DNA from: JAWPNA01 sp045402695 | Lineage (GTDB): Bacteria; Acidobacteriota; Polarisedimenticolia; JACPZX01; DASXTC01 | Reading direction: 5' to 3' | NCBI GenBank assembly: GCA_045402695.1 | Contig: JAWPNA010000360.1 | Location: forward strand, 1-5,569 | DNA length: 5,569 bases | In this document: piece by piece, positions 1 through 5,569 of the stretch | How the letters are laid out: every line of letters starts with the position of its first letter | Position numbering within the stretch: the first letter of the stretch is position 1 | Notes under the pieces: model-generated | What the model was told of the DNA's origin: nothing | What the model saw: the letters and a program-made list of their open reading frames with translations, nothing else | Databases searched by the model: none | Program-made: the position numbers and the translations under genes

Positions 1-731
1 CGGCCCGCGATGATCTCGAGATCGGCTGTCGCCTGCCGCAGCGTCGCGTCCTCCCTCAGGCGAGCCACGGCTCCCAGCGCGTTGAGCCCCCGCGCGTACT
101 TCCTCTGCGGCATCGGGTCGAGACCGAACGGCAGCCAGACCTCGGTCTGCCCGGGAAAGCCGAGGAAACGGAAACCTGGGGGCAGGATCCCGATCACTTC
201 ATGACTTCGCCCGTCGAGCGTGATCGTCCGCCCCACGAGGCCAAGGTCGCTGCCGAACCGGCGCTGCCACAGACTGTGGCTCAGGATGGCGACGGGTGGG
301 ATGCCCTGCTGGTCCTCCTCCAGGCTGAACGACCGGCCCAGCGCCGGTGCCACGCCGAGCACGGAGAAGAGGCTCGACGAGACGATCGCGGACTGAACCT
401 GCTCGGGCTCGCCTCCGCTGATGTTGATCCGCGAAGCGATCCACGCCGCCATCCCGTCGAATGCGAGAGCCGAGTCCTTGATGTCGGTGAAGTTGGGGAG
501 CGACAGCGGCAGCTCCGGCCATCCCTGCTGGGGCTTGCTCCCGATGACGAGCGCCAGCCGGTCTGCGTCGGGGAAAGGCAGGGGTCGCAAGAGCACCGCG
601 TCGACCACGCTGAAAATGGCGGTGTTGGCTCCGATGCCCAGCGCCAGCGTCAGTACGACGACGGCCGTGAAGCCGGGCTTGCGGATCAACATCCGCGTTC
701 CATGGCGAAAGTCCTGGAAGAACGCCCCCAT
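1..731 (-). CDS. ADOP-type MacB/FtsX-like permease, N-terminal part (runs off the left edge)
   Basis: This is the first 243 codons of a membrane permease; the frame stays open to the left edge, so roughly 560 residues are missing if it has the usual length of about 800. The start ATG at 731-729 follows AGGAG (738-742) by six bases. The protein begins MGAFFQDFRHGTRMLIRKPG, followed by one membrane helix (about residues 21-48, with the family hallmark ALGIGANTAIFS) and then the first MacB-type periplasmic core domain (about 55 to the edge), with motifs such as LWQRRFGSD and GILPPGFRF. Its first 52 residues match those of the complete permease at 1725-4124 in 46 positions; beyond that the two diverge clearly. 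By family it is an inner-membrane protein related to the MacB permease but lacking an ATPase; the substrate is unknown. No frame break was seen when translating the full 729 bases. Confidence 0.9.
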   Translation of the reverse strand, partial: MGAFFQDFRHGTRMLIRKPGFTAVVVLTLALGIGANTAIFSVVDAVLLRPLPFPDADRLALVIGSKPQQGWPELPLSLPNFTDIKDSALAFDGMAAWIASRINISGGEPEQVQSAIVSSSLFSVLGVAPALGRSFSLEEDQQGIPPVAILSHSLWQRRFGSDLGLVGRTITLDGRSHEVIGILPPGFRFLGFPGQTEVWLPFGLDPMPQRKYARGLNALGAVARLREDATLRQATADLEIIAG

Positions 732-757
732 CGTCGTCTCCTATTCGTGCCTCAGCG
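571..757 (-). repeat. Direct repeat, copy 1: permease tail/RBS/start and first coding bases
   Basis: Aligned without gaps to 3964-4150 (offset 3393). The stretch 628-687 differs from 4021-4080 at nine of sixty positions, 661-680 is identical to 4054-4073, and 738-757 is identical to 4131-4150. Similarity covers both the non-coding junction and the first roughly 52 codons, then fades. Confidence 0.7.
738..742 (-). promoter_or_regulatory. Ribosome binding site of the left permease
   Basis: AGGAG lies six bases before the ATG at 731 and overlaps the TAG stop (741-743) of the seven-codon ORF just upstream. The same stop/RBS overlap occurs at the two other junctions in the window, which supports this start and suggests coupling to any translation arriving from upstream. 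Confidence 0.75.
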
Positions 758-788
758 TGCCCATGACCGCACCTCTCCTTCGGACCGG
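741..788 (-). pseudogene. Possible remnant of an ADOP permease C-terminus, ending in mini-ORF MGTLRHE
   Basis: The last codons before the left permease read PVRR-RGAV-MGTLRHE-stop. The right-hand permease ends PVRR-ATKVDP-MVALRHE-stop, and the complete permease ends ATRVDPMAALRHE-stop. The final part is identical to the 4134 junction over 20 bases (738-757 against 4131-4150), and stop-to-start spacing is also the same (9 bases). Upstream of the ATG at 764 the match is weak and would need a two-codon deletion. The last eight codons (741-764) also form a complete tiny ORF with AAGGAG at 775-780, so it might be translated and hand ribosomes to the permease start. Two readings fit: a degenerate tail of a lost permease, or a coupling leader that arose from it. 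The similarity is short, so the assignment is an inference. Confidence 0.45.
775..780 (-). promoter_or_regulatory. Possible Shine-Dalgarno of the seven-codon ORF
   Basis: AAGGAG stands ten bases before the ATG at 764-762, a slightly long but workable spacing. It is the only purine-rich stretch between the DUF4097 stop at 799 and that ATG. In the remnant reading it would simply be old coding sequence (the R-R-R codons), so its function is uncertain. Confidence 0.3.
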
Positions 789-798
789 TCGTCTCGAA

Positions 799-1716
799 TC
801 ACTTCACCGCGGTCGACTCTGCCGAGTCGATGCTGACGGGACCGTTGCCTGTCTCGAGCCGCACGACAGGATCCCCATCGCCCATCTCGATGGTCCTCGA
901 ATCATCCTGTCGGCTCCTCCGGGACTGGGCGCATGCCTCCGCGCTGCAGGACACGGGACTGTGTCCCGACATCCTCACGCGGACGCCGGAGCGATAGTCA
1001 CCGGGGAGGGTCAGGCTCAACGGCCCGTTTGCGGTGATGGCCTCGAGTCCCTCTCCCTGCCAGGTCTGCGACGTCAGCTTCACGGAAACGGGGCCGTTGC
1101 CCGAGGTGAGCCTGTGCCGGCCGCCACCGTCCTCGAGATCGATCGGTCCATTGACGCTGGAGACCTCGACTTGCCCGGAGCACCTCTTCAGTGAGATGGA
1201 CCCGTTCTGGCTGCGCGCCGTGATCTTTCCGGTGATCTCACGCAGCGAGATCGGACCGTTCTCGGCCTCGAGATCCAGGACGGCATCTTTCGGCGCGCGC
1301 ACGATCAGATAGACCATCCATCGCTCTGACGAAGGGCCGCTCACCGACACGCGACCTTCATCCAGACTGGCTGAGATCCCTTCCAGCAACGCCTGGGCGT
1401 CGTGTTGCTCCCGCGCACCAACCGCCTTGCAGAGTGTCACGTCGTAAGTTTCGCTATCCCATCCACGCACTGTCATGCCGGCGGACGGCGGCAACATGAC
1501 GCGCAGCGCGGACACGGAGGCCTTGGGCGCGGCGAGGTGCTGCTCTGCCCTGACGGTCTCCAGAGCGCCTCCCTCATCGCTGAACCGGACGCGTACCTGG
1601 TCGCAGGACGTGAGAGGAGAATCGTCATCGGTCGAGATCGAGAGGCTCGAACGGCCGGCATGCAGGGAGGAGGCAGCAAGCATCGTCAGCGCGAGGATCA
1701 TTGGCGGTTGTCTCAT
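799..1716 (-). CDS. Secreted DUF4097-family beta-strand repeat protein
   Basis: The gene encodes 305 residues. The start at 1716 is chosen because AGGAG (1722-1726) lies five bases upstream and the protein then opens with a signal peptide (MRQPPMILALTMLAASSLHA, likely cut after residue 20; no lipobox). A longer in-frame start at 1806 would add 30 residues that merely re-read the end of the preceding permease. From about residue 140 the chain is a run of short beta strands with the motif NG[PS][ILV]: N153, N171, N189 and N207 at an exact 18-residue step, then N230 and a final TGNGPVSI at 289-296. The ending GDGDPVVRLETGNGPVSI is typical of DUF4097 ('putative adhesin') proteins, predicted beta-solenoids of unknown biochemical role. 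There are five cysteines (38, 96, 179, 257, 262); the CX4C pair at 257/262 could form a disulfide. The protein is probably periplasmic or surface-exposed, and its gene follows the upstream permease after 8 bases, which indicates co-expression. Confidence 0.88.
   Translation of the reverse strand: MRQPPMILALTMLAASSLHAGRSSLSISTDDDSPLTSCDQVRVRFSDEGGALETVRAEQHLAAPKASVSALRVMLPPSAGMTVRGWDSETYDVTLCKAVGAREQHDAQALLEGISASLDEGRVSVSGPSSERWMVYLIVRAPKDAVLDLEAENGPISLREITGKITARSQNGSISLKRCSGQVEVSSVNGPIDLEDGGGRHRLTSGNGPVSVKLTSQTWQGEGLEAITANGPLSLTLPGDYRSGVRVRMSGHSPVSCSAEACAQSRRSRQDDSRTIEMGDGDPVVRLETGNGPVSIDSAESTAVK
1012..1263 (-). repeat. Degenerate 54-bp (18-residue) NG[PS] repeat inside the DUF4097 gene
   Basis: Asparagine codons of the NG motif begin at 1260, 1206, 1152 and 1098, exactly 54 bases apart, followed by one at 1029 after a longer step. 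Each unit reads roughly [EQVG]NG[PS][IV][SD][LV] followed by a glycine-containing turn about ten residues later (ITGKI, CSGQV, GGGRH). DNA units are diverged apart from a shared NG[PS] core, so selection is on protein structure: one turn of a beta-solenoid per unit is the likely meaning. Confidence 0.75.
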
Positions 1717-1721
1717 CAGCT

Positions 1722-1726
1722 CTCCT
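1722..1726 (-). promoter_or_regulatory. Ribosome binding site of the DUF4097 gene
   Basis: AGGAG lies five bases before the ATG at 1716 and shares two bases with the TAG stop (1725-1727) of the upstream permease. It decides the start at 1716 over the longer frame from 1806 and suggests translational coupling. Confidence 0.8.
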
Positions 1727-4124
1727 ATTCGTGTCTCAATGCGGCCATCGGATCGACTCTGGTAGCCCGCAGCGCGGGGAGGTAGCTGCCCGCCAGGGCG
1801 CCGCACAGCAGAACGAGCGGCACGACCGTGAACGTCGAAAGATCGGTGGCACTGACCTCGAACAGGAGGCTCGACATGACGCGGGTCAGGGCGAATGCCC
1901 CCGCCAGGCCGATCGCGATTCCCGCACAGCTCGCAGCCAGCACCTGCCGGAGGATCAGGATCAGCACATCGCGCCGGAAGGCGCCCAGGGCCATCCTGAT
2001 CCCGATCTCACGCGTGCGCTGGGAGACTGAGTAGGAGGTAATGCCATAGATGCCGACCACGGCCAGGACGATGGCCACGGTCGCGAAGGCAAGCAGAAGC
2101 AGCATGTTGAATCTGAAAGACGCCACGGAATCCGCGAGGACCTGTTCCATCGAGCGGGCGCCCGACACGGGCAGGTCGCGATCGATAGCGTGCACGACGG
2201 AGCGAACCGACGGTGCGGCCACCAGAGGGTCGCCCACGGTGCGGATCACCAGCGTGGCCGACCCGAAGGCGATCTGGAAGTGCGGGTAGTACATCTCGGG
2301 CTGTGGCTCCGAGTCGAGGCCGTGACTTCTGACGTCTCCCACGACCCCCACGATCGTGCGCCAGGGTTCGTCCCCGACCGCCAGGCGCCCGCCGACCGGG
2401 TCTTCATCGGGCCAGAATCGGCGAGACATCGCTGCGTTGATGATCACCACCGGCATCGATTCCACCGAGTCGCCGTCGGTGAAGTCCCGCCCTTGCCGGA
2501 CCGGGATCCCCATCGTGTGAAAGTAGCCTGGGCTGACGATGTTGTTGCTCGCATTGAGCCCTTGTCCTTGTGGCTGCGGGGGACGGCCCTCGATCCGGAA
2601 GTACCGGGAGCTGTACCCCACCAGCGGCAGGTTGATGACGGTCGCGGCGGACTCCACACCCGGCAGGGCTTGGATCCGTTGCAGCGACTCCCGGTAGAAG
2701 GCGATTCGACGGTGGTCTTCGCGATAGGCTCCGCCGGACAGATTGACATCGACCGCGAGGACGTTCTCGGGCCGGAAGCCCGAGCTCACGTTCAGCAACT
2801 TTGCGAAACTCCGCGTCGTCAGCCCGGCGCCGATGAGCAGCACGAGGGAGAGCGCGACTTGGGAGACCACGAAGAAGGTGCGCGCATGATTGCGCCGGGA
2901 ACCGCCAACCGCCGCACCCCCTTCCTTGAGAGAGCTGTTCAAGTCGAGACGTGAGGCCGCAAGCGCCGGGATCACCCCGAACAGCAGTCCCGTCAAGATC
3001 GAGATGGTCAGGGTAAACAGGAGCACGCTGGCGTCGGAATGAATCTCTGAGGCGCGGGGAACGTTGTCCCAGCTCGCGGCCACGAGGGCGTCCACTCCCC
3101 AGAGCGCGAGCAGCAGACCCAGGGCGCCGCCGAGCGCTCCCAGCAGGACGCTCTCGGTCATCATCTGTCGCACGATGCGCCACCGGCCGGCGCCGAGGGC
3201 GAGCCGGATCGCCAGCTCCTGATGGCGCCCGGTCGTGTTGGCCAGAAGCAGATTCGCTACGTTCGCGCAGGCGATCAGAAGCACGAACCCCACGGCGCCG
3301 GACAGCACGAACAGCACCAGCTTCGACTTGCCGACGATTTCATCGTGGAGGTCGAACACATTGACGCCATGGCCCGTGTTGACCGGGTACGCCTGCTCGA
3401 GCCGGCCGGCCACCCCGTCCATGTCCGCGCGCGCCTGATCCAACGTCATGCCCGGCTTCACCCGCGCGATGACCTGCAGGTAATGCATGCCGCGGTTGCC
3501 CGCATCATCGGGCTTAGGAGCCAGGGGAACCCACAGCCGCGCATCGGCTCCCGGAAAGCCGAAGGATGGCGGCATGATGCCGACCACGGTGCGGCCGGCG
3601 CCGTTCAGCGTGATCGTCTTGCCGACGATCTCCGGATCGGAGCCGAAGCGCTGTCTCCATAGACCATCGCTCAGCAGGACAACCAGATCGCGTCCGGCCA
3701 CCTCTTCTTCGGGAAGGAAGGTGCGGCCCGCGCCCGCCTGCACGCGCAGCAGCGGGAACAGATCCGGCGTCACGGCCGCCCCTGCGACCCGCTCCGGCTC
3801 TCCGGCTCCCGTGAGGTTGAAGCCGGCGGGAGTGTAGGCGGCCATTTGCTCGAACGACTGGTTTCCCGTGCGCCAGTCGAGAAAATCCGGGAAGGAGACG
3901 GGATTGCGGACACGGTTGAGTTTTGGCCGCTTCTCCCAGACCATCACCAGGCGTTGCGAGTCTTCGTACGGAAGCGGCCGCAGCAGCACCGCGTTGACGA
4001 CGCTGAAGATGGCGGTGTTGGCCCCGATCCCCAGCGCCAGGGTCAGCACCGCCACGGCCGTGAAGCCGGGCTTCCGGAGCAGCATCCGCGTTCCGTGACG
4101 AAGGTCCTGGATGAAAGCTCGCAT
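1725..4124 (-). CDS. Complete ADOP-type MacB/FtsX-like permease (799 residues)
   Basis: This is the only complete permease here and has the full duplicated layout. Half one: helix at about 21-48 (ALGIGANTAIFS), MacB periplasmic core at about 55-260, then an FtsX-type block with helices near 268-295, 325-347 and 366-390, and the cytoplasmic loop motif ELAIRLALGAG at 303-313. Half two: helix at about 415-437, second periplasmic core at about 450-665, then helices near 674-698, 721-745 and 764-785, with the matching loop motif REIGIRMALGA at 705-715. It ends TRVDPMAALRHE. There is no Walker A, signature or other nucleotide-binding motif, so an ATPase must come from elsewhere if one is needed. 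There is no extra N-terminal prefix domain: the chain starts MRAFIQDLRHG directly before helix one. The start is fixed by AGGAGGAG directly upstream and by the stop of the previous gene nine bases away. Substrate unknown; MacB relatives act in efflux of peptides, lipids or drugs, but ADOP proteins are uncharacterised in this respect. Confidence 0.93.
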   Translation of the reverse strand: MRAFIQDLRHGTRMLLRKPGFTAVAVLTLALGIGANTAIFSVVNAVLLRPLPYEDSQRLVMVWEKRPKLNRVRNPVSFPDFLDWRTGNQSFEQMAAYTPAGFNLTGAGEPERVAGAAVTPDLFPLLRVQAGAGRTFLPEEEVAGRDLVVLLSDGLWRQRFGSDPEIVGKTITLNGAGRTVVGIMPPSFGFPGADARLWVPLAPKPDDAGNRGMHYLQVIARVKPGMTLDQARADMDGVAGRLEQAYPVNTGHGVNVFDLHDEIVGKSKLVLFVLSGAVGFVLLIACANVANLLLANTTGRHQELAIRLALGAGRWRIVRQMMTESVLLGALGGALGLLLALWGVDALVAASWDNVPRASEIHSDASVLLFTLTISILTGLLFGVIPALAASRLDLNSSLKEGGAAVGGSRRNHARTFFVVSQVALSLVLLIGAGLTTRSFAKLLNVSSGFRPENVLAVDVNLSGGAYREDHRRIAFYRESLQRIQALPGVESAATVINLPLVGYSSRYFRIEGRPPQPQGQGLNASNNIVSPGYFHTMGIPVRQGRDFTDGDSVESMPVVIINAAMSRRFWPDEDPVGGRLAVGDEPWRTIVGVVGDVRSHGLDSEPQPEMYYPHFQIAFGSATLVIRTVGDPLVAAPSVRSVVHAIDRDLPVSGARSMEQVLADSVASFRFNMLLLLAFATVAIVLAVVGIYGITSYSVSQRTREIGIRMALGAFRRDVLILILRQVLAASCAGIAIGLAGAFALTRVMSSLLFEVSATDLSTFTVVPLVLLCGALAGSYLPALRATRVDPMAALRHE

Positions 4125-4150
4125 CGTCTCCTCCTATTCGTGCCTCAGCG
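3964..4150 (-). repeat. Direct repeat, copy 2: permease tail/RBS/start and first coding bases
   Basis: Partner of the copy at 571-757, in the same orientation. It spans the last codons of the right-hand permease, the nine-base junction and the first membrane helix of the complete permease. Recombination between the two copies would remove the complete permease and the DUF4097 gene (3393 bp) and leave a seamless junction. Confidence 0.7.
4128..4135 (-). promoter_or_regulatory. Strong ribosome binding site of the complete permease
   Basis: AGGAGGAG overlaps the TAG stop (4134-4136) of the upstream permease; its AGGAGG core is five bases from the ATG at 4124. It is the strongest Shine-Dalgarno in the window. 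The position implies that ribosomes ending on the upstream gene can restart here. Confidence 0.85.
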
Positions 4151-5569
4151 CGACCATCGGGTCGACCTTCGTGGCCCGCCGTACCGGCGGCCAGCAGGCG
4201 GCCAGCGCAACCAGCCCCAGCAGCGACGCGATCGATGAGAACGTGATCGGATCGGTGGGGGTCACCGAGAAAAGCAGGCCCGACATGAACCGGGTCAGCG
4301 CGGCGGCAGCCGCCAGGCCGGCCGCCACGCCGGCCAAGGTCTGCTTCATCCCTTGCCAGAGCACCAGCCGGGTCACATCCATGGAGCTGGCGCCAAGGGC
4401 GATGCGAATCCCGATTTCATGAGTCCGACTCGACACGCCGCAGGAGACGACTCCGTAGATGCCGACAGCGGCCAGTGTGAGGGCCAGGCTCGCGAACATC
4501 CCCAGCAGCAGCGTGGCGAAGCGGCGCCGGGCCATGGTATCCGTCAGGTACTGGGTCAGCGGCCGGACGTTGTCCACCGGCTGATCTGGATCGAGCCGGT
4601 GGATCTCCGAGATCACGGCGCCGGCTGCGAGCGCCGGGTCGCCCGGAGTCCTCACGACGAGACTCATCGCGGAGTCGGATGCCTGGGTGAACGGGAGGAA
4701 CACCTCCGGTTCGGGCTCCCTCTCCGGTCCGCTTTGCCGGCAGTCGGCCACCACGCCGACGATTTCGCGCCAGGGACTGTCGTCCTGCGGAAACCCCTGC
4801 TTGATCCGTCGGCCCAGCGGGCTCCGACCAGGCCAGTGCCTCCGCGCCATCGATTCGTTGATCACGACGACCGGCAGGGCCGAGGCTCCGTCGGCCTGCG
4901 TGAGCGCGCGCCCTTCGATCAAGGGGATCTGGAGCGTGCGGAAGTAATCCGGCGCCACCGCGTTGAAGGAGGAGACCGGGAGCCTGTCCTGCGAGGGCAC
5001 AGGCAGCCCTTCCACCACGTAGACCGAGGACCAGCAGTCGCCCGCCAGAGGCAGGCAAAGCACTCCGGAAGCCGACTCCACGCCTGGCAAGGTGCGGATC
5101 CGCTCGATGGCCTGGTCGAAGAAGGAACGCCACGATTCCGGGGTGCCGTACTTCGTTTCCGGGAGGACCAGATTGAGCGCCAGGACACCGTCGGGATTCA
5201 AGCCGGGCTGAACGCGCTGCACCGCGAGGATGCTGCGGACCATGAGCCCCGCGCCGATCACCACCATGAGGGCGAGCGCCACTTCCATCACCATCAGGGC
5301 TGTCTGCAAGCGCCGTCCCGCCGGCCCGGCTGTGGCGCTGGAAGCGCCCTTCTTGAGCGACTCGGTGAGATCGGCGCGCGACGCCTGCAAGGCCGGTGCG
5401 ATGCCGAACAACAGGCCGGTCAGAACCACTACGCCGAACGTGAACGCCAGCACGCTGATATCGATGCGCGCGGTGTCGATCCGCGGAATGTTGGATGGGG
5501 CGAGCCGCAGCAACGGGTCGATTCCCCACATCGCGATCAGGAGCGCCATCGCGCCGCCGATCGCGGCGA
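4134..5569 (-). CDS. ADOP-type MacB/FtsX-like permease, C-terminal part (starts beyond the right edge)
   Basis: The frame is open to the right edge (the six codons before the methionine at 5549 read AAIGGA), so that methionine is internal: it aligns with GALGGALGLLLALWG at about residues 329-343 of the complete permease next door. About 330 N-terminal residues are therefore outside the window. The 477 residues seen contain the end of half one (a helix ending in MWGIDPLL, the NIPRID segment, a helix with GLLFGIAPALQASRADL), then all of half two: a helix with EVALALMVVIGAGLMVRS, a periplasmic core with LPGVESASG, PDYFRTLQIP and INESMARRHWPG, and three C-terminal helices with loop motif HEIGIRIALGAS. 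It ends TKVDPMVALRHE. No ATPase motif is present. It is clearly a paralogue, not a copy, of the complete permease: motifs align throughout but the periplasmic parts differ in most positions. The downstream permease starts nine bases after its stop. Confidence 0.92.
   Translation of the reverse strand, partial: AAIGGAMALLIAMWGIDPLLRLAPSNIPRIDTARIDISVLAFTFGVVVLTGLLFGIAPALQASRADLTESLKKGASSATAGPAGRRLQTALMVMEVALALMVVIGAGLMVRSILAVQRVQPGLNPDGVLALNLVLPETKYGTPESWRSFFDQAIERIRTLPGVESASGVLCLPLAGDCWSSVYVVEGLPVPSQDRLPVSSFNAVAPDYFRTLQIPLIEGRALTQADGASALPVVVINESMARRHWPGRSPLGRRIKQGFPQDDSPWREIVGVVADCRQSGPEREPEPEVFLPFTQASDSAMSLVVRTPGDPALAAGAVISEIHRLDPDQPVDNVRPLTQYLTDTMARRRFATLLLGMFASLALTLAAVGIYGVVSCGVSSRTHEIGIRIALGASSMDVTRLVLWQGMKQTLAGVAAGLAAAAALTRFMSGLLFSVTPTDPITFSSIASLLGLVALAACWPPVRRATKVDPMVALRHE

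Noticed and set aside
783..790. Palindrome GACCGGTC as an operator or terminator stem
   Set aside because: Eight bases with no loop or U-run; not enough for a terminator, and palindromes of this size are common at this base composition.
201..836. Plus-strand ORF of 211 residues
   Set aside because: Antisense to the left permease; arginine- and histidine-rich product without domains or plausible RBS.
421..1194. Long plus-strand ORF (257 residues)
   Set aside because: It runs antisense to the left permease and the DUF4097 gene, whose minus-strand products carry clear family motifs; its own product shows no recognisable domain. It is a shadow typical of high-G+C DNA.
1012..1263. 54-bp periodic signal considered as a CRISPR-like or minisatellite array
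   Set aside because: Units are diverged at DNA level, lie within an intact reading frame and keep a protein motif; no identical repeats with unique spacers.
1717..1806. Upstream extension of the DUF4097 protein to a start at 1806
   Set aside because: The extra 30 residues re-read the permease C-terminus in another frame; AGGAG and a signal peptide support the start at 1716.
2190..2954. Plus-strand ORF of 254 residues
   Set aside because: Antisense to the well-supported 799-residue permease; composition is that of a shadow frame.
4125..4133. Promoter between the two right-hand permeases
   Set aside because: Only nine bases separate them and these hold the RBS; nothing resembling -35/-10 elements could be assigned in the flanking coding sequence.
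4417..5529. Minus-strand ORF of 370 residues overlapping the right-hand permease
   Set aside because: Out-of-frame reading of the permease gene, extremely arginine/glycine-rich, no hydrophobic segments or motifs.

Overview
The window carries one compact gene block, all on the minus strand, so the genes are read from the right edge to the left. In transcription order it holds: the 3' part of a MacB/FtsX-like permease (4134-5569, start beyond the right edge); a complete 799-residue permease of the same family (1725-4124); a small secreted DUF4097-type beta-repeat protein (799-1716); a short gap with a possible remnant of another permease tail (741-788); and the 5' part of a third permease (1-731, end beyond the left edge).

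The permeases have the architecture of the 'acidobacterial duplicated orphan permease' (ADOP) family: about 800 residues, two MacB periplasmic core plus FtsX permease halves fused in one chain, no ATPase domain, and a conserved VDPM-x-ALRHE end. Tandem ADOP arrays, high G+C (about two thirds by eye) and very tight spacing suggest an acidobacterium or a related soil lineage such as Gemmatimonadota. This assignment rests on family distribution only; there is no marker gene in the window.

Gene junctions are 8-9 bases long, and each Shine-Dalgarno sequence overlaps the TAG stop of the gene before it (CACGAATAGGAG appears three times). This points to one operon with translational coupling. No promoter, terminator, RNA gene, mobile element or CRISPR array was found; the promoter presumably lies beyond 5569. 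No ATPase partner is present. The secreted DUF4097 protein lies between two permeases with large extracytoplasmic domains, so a shared role at the cell surface or in the periplasm is possible but unproven.

The most unusual points are: (1) the 67-base gap between the DUF4097 gene and the left permease ends with a seven-codon ORF (MGTLRHE, stop) that matches a permease C-terminus, suggesting a remnant of a lost neighbour; (2) a direct repeat of about 150-185 bp that carries the permease stop/RBS/start junction plus the first coding bases; (3) a regular 18-residue NG[PS] repeat in the DUF4097 protein; (4) permease junctions where the stop is in frame with the next start.
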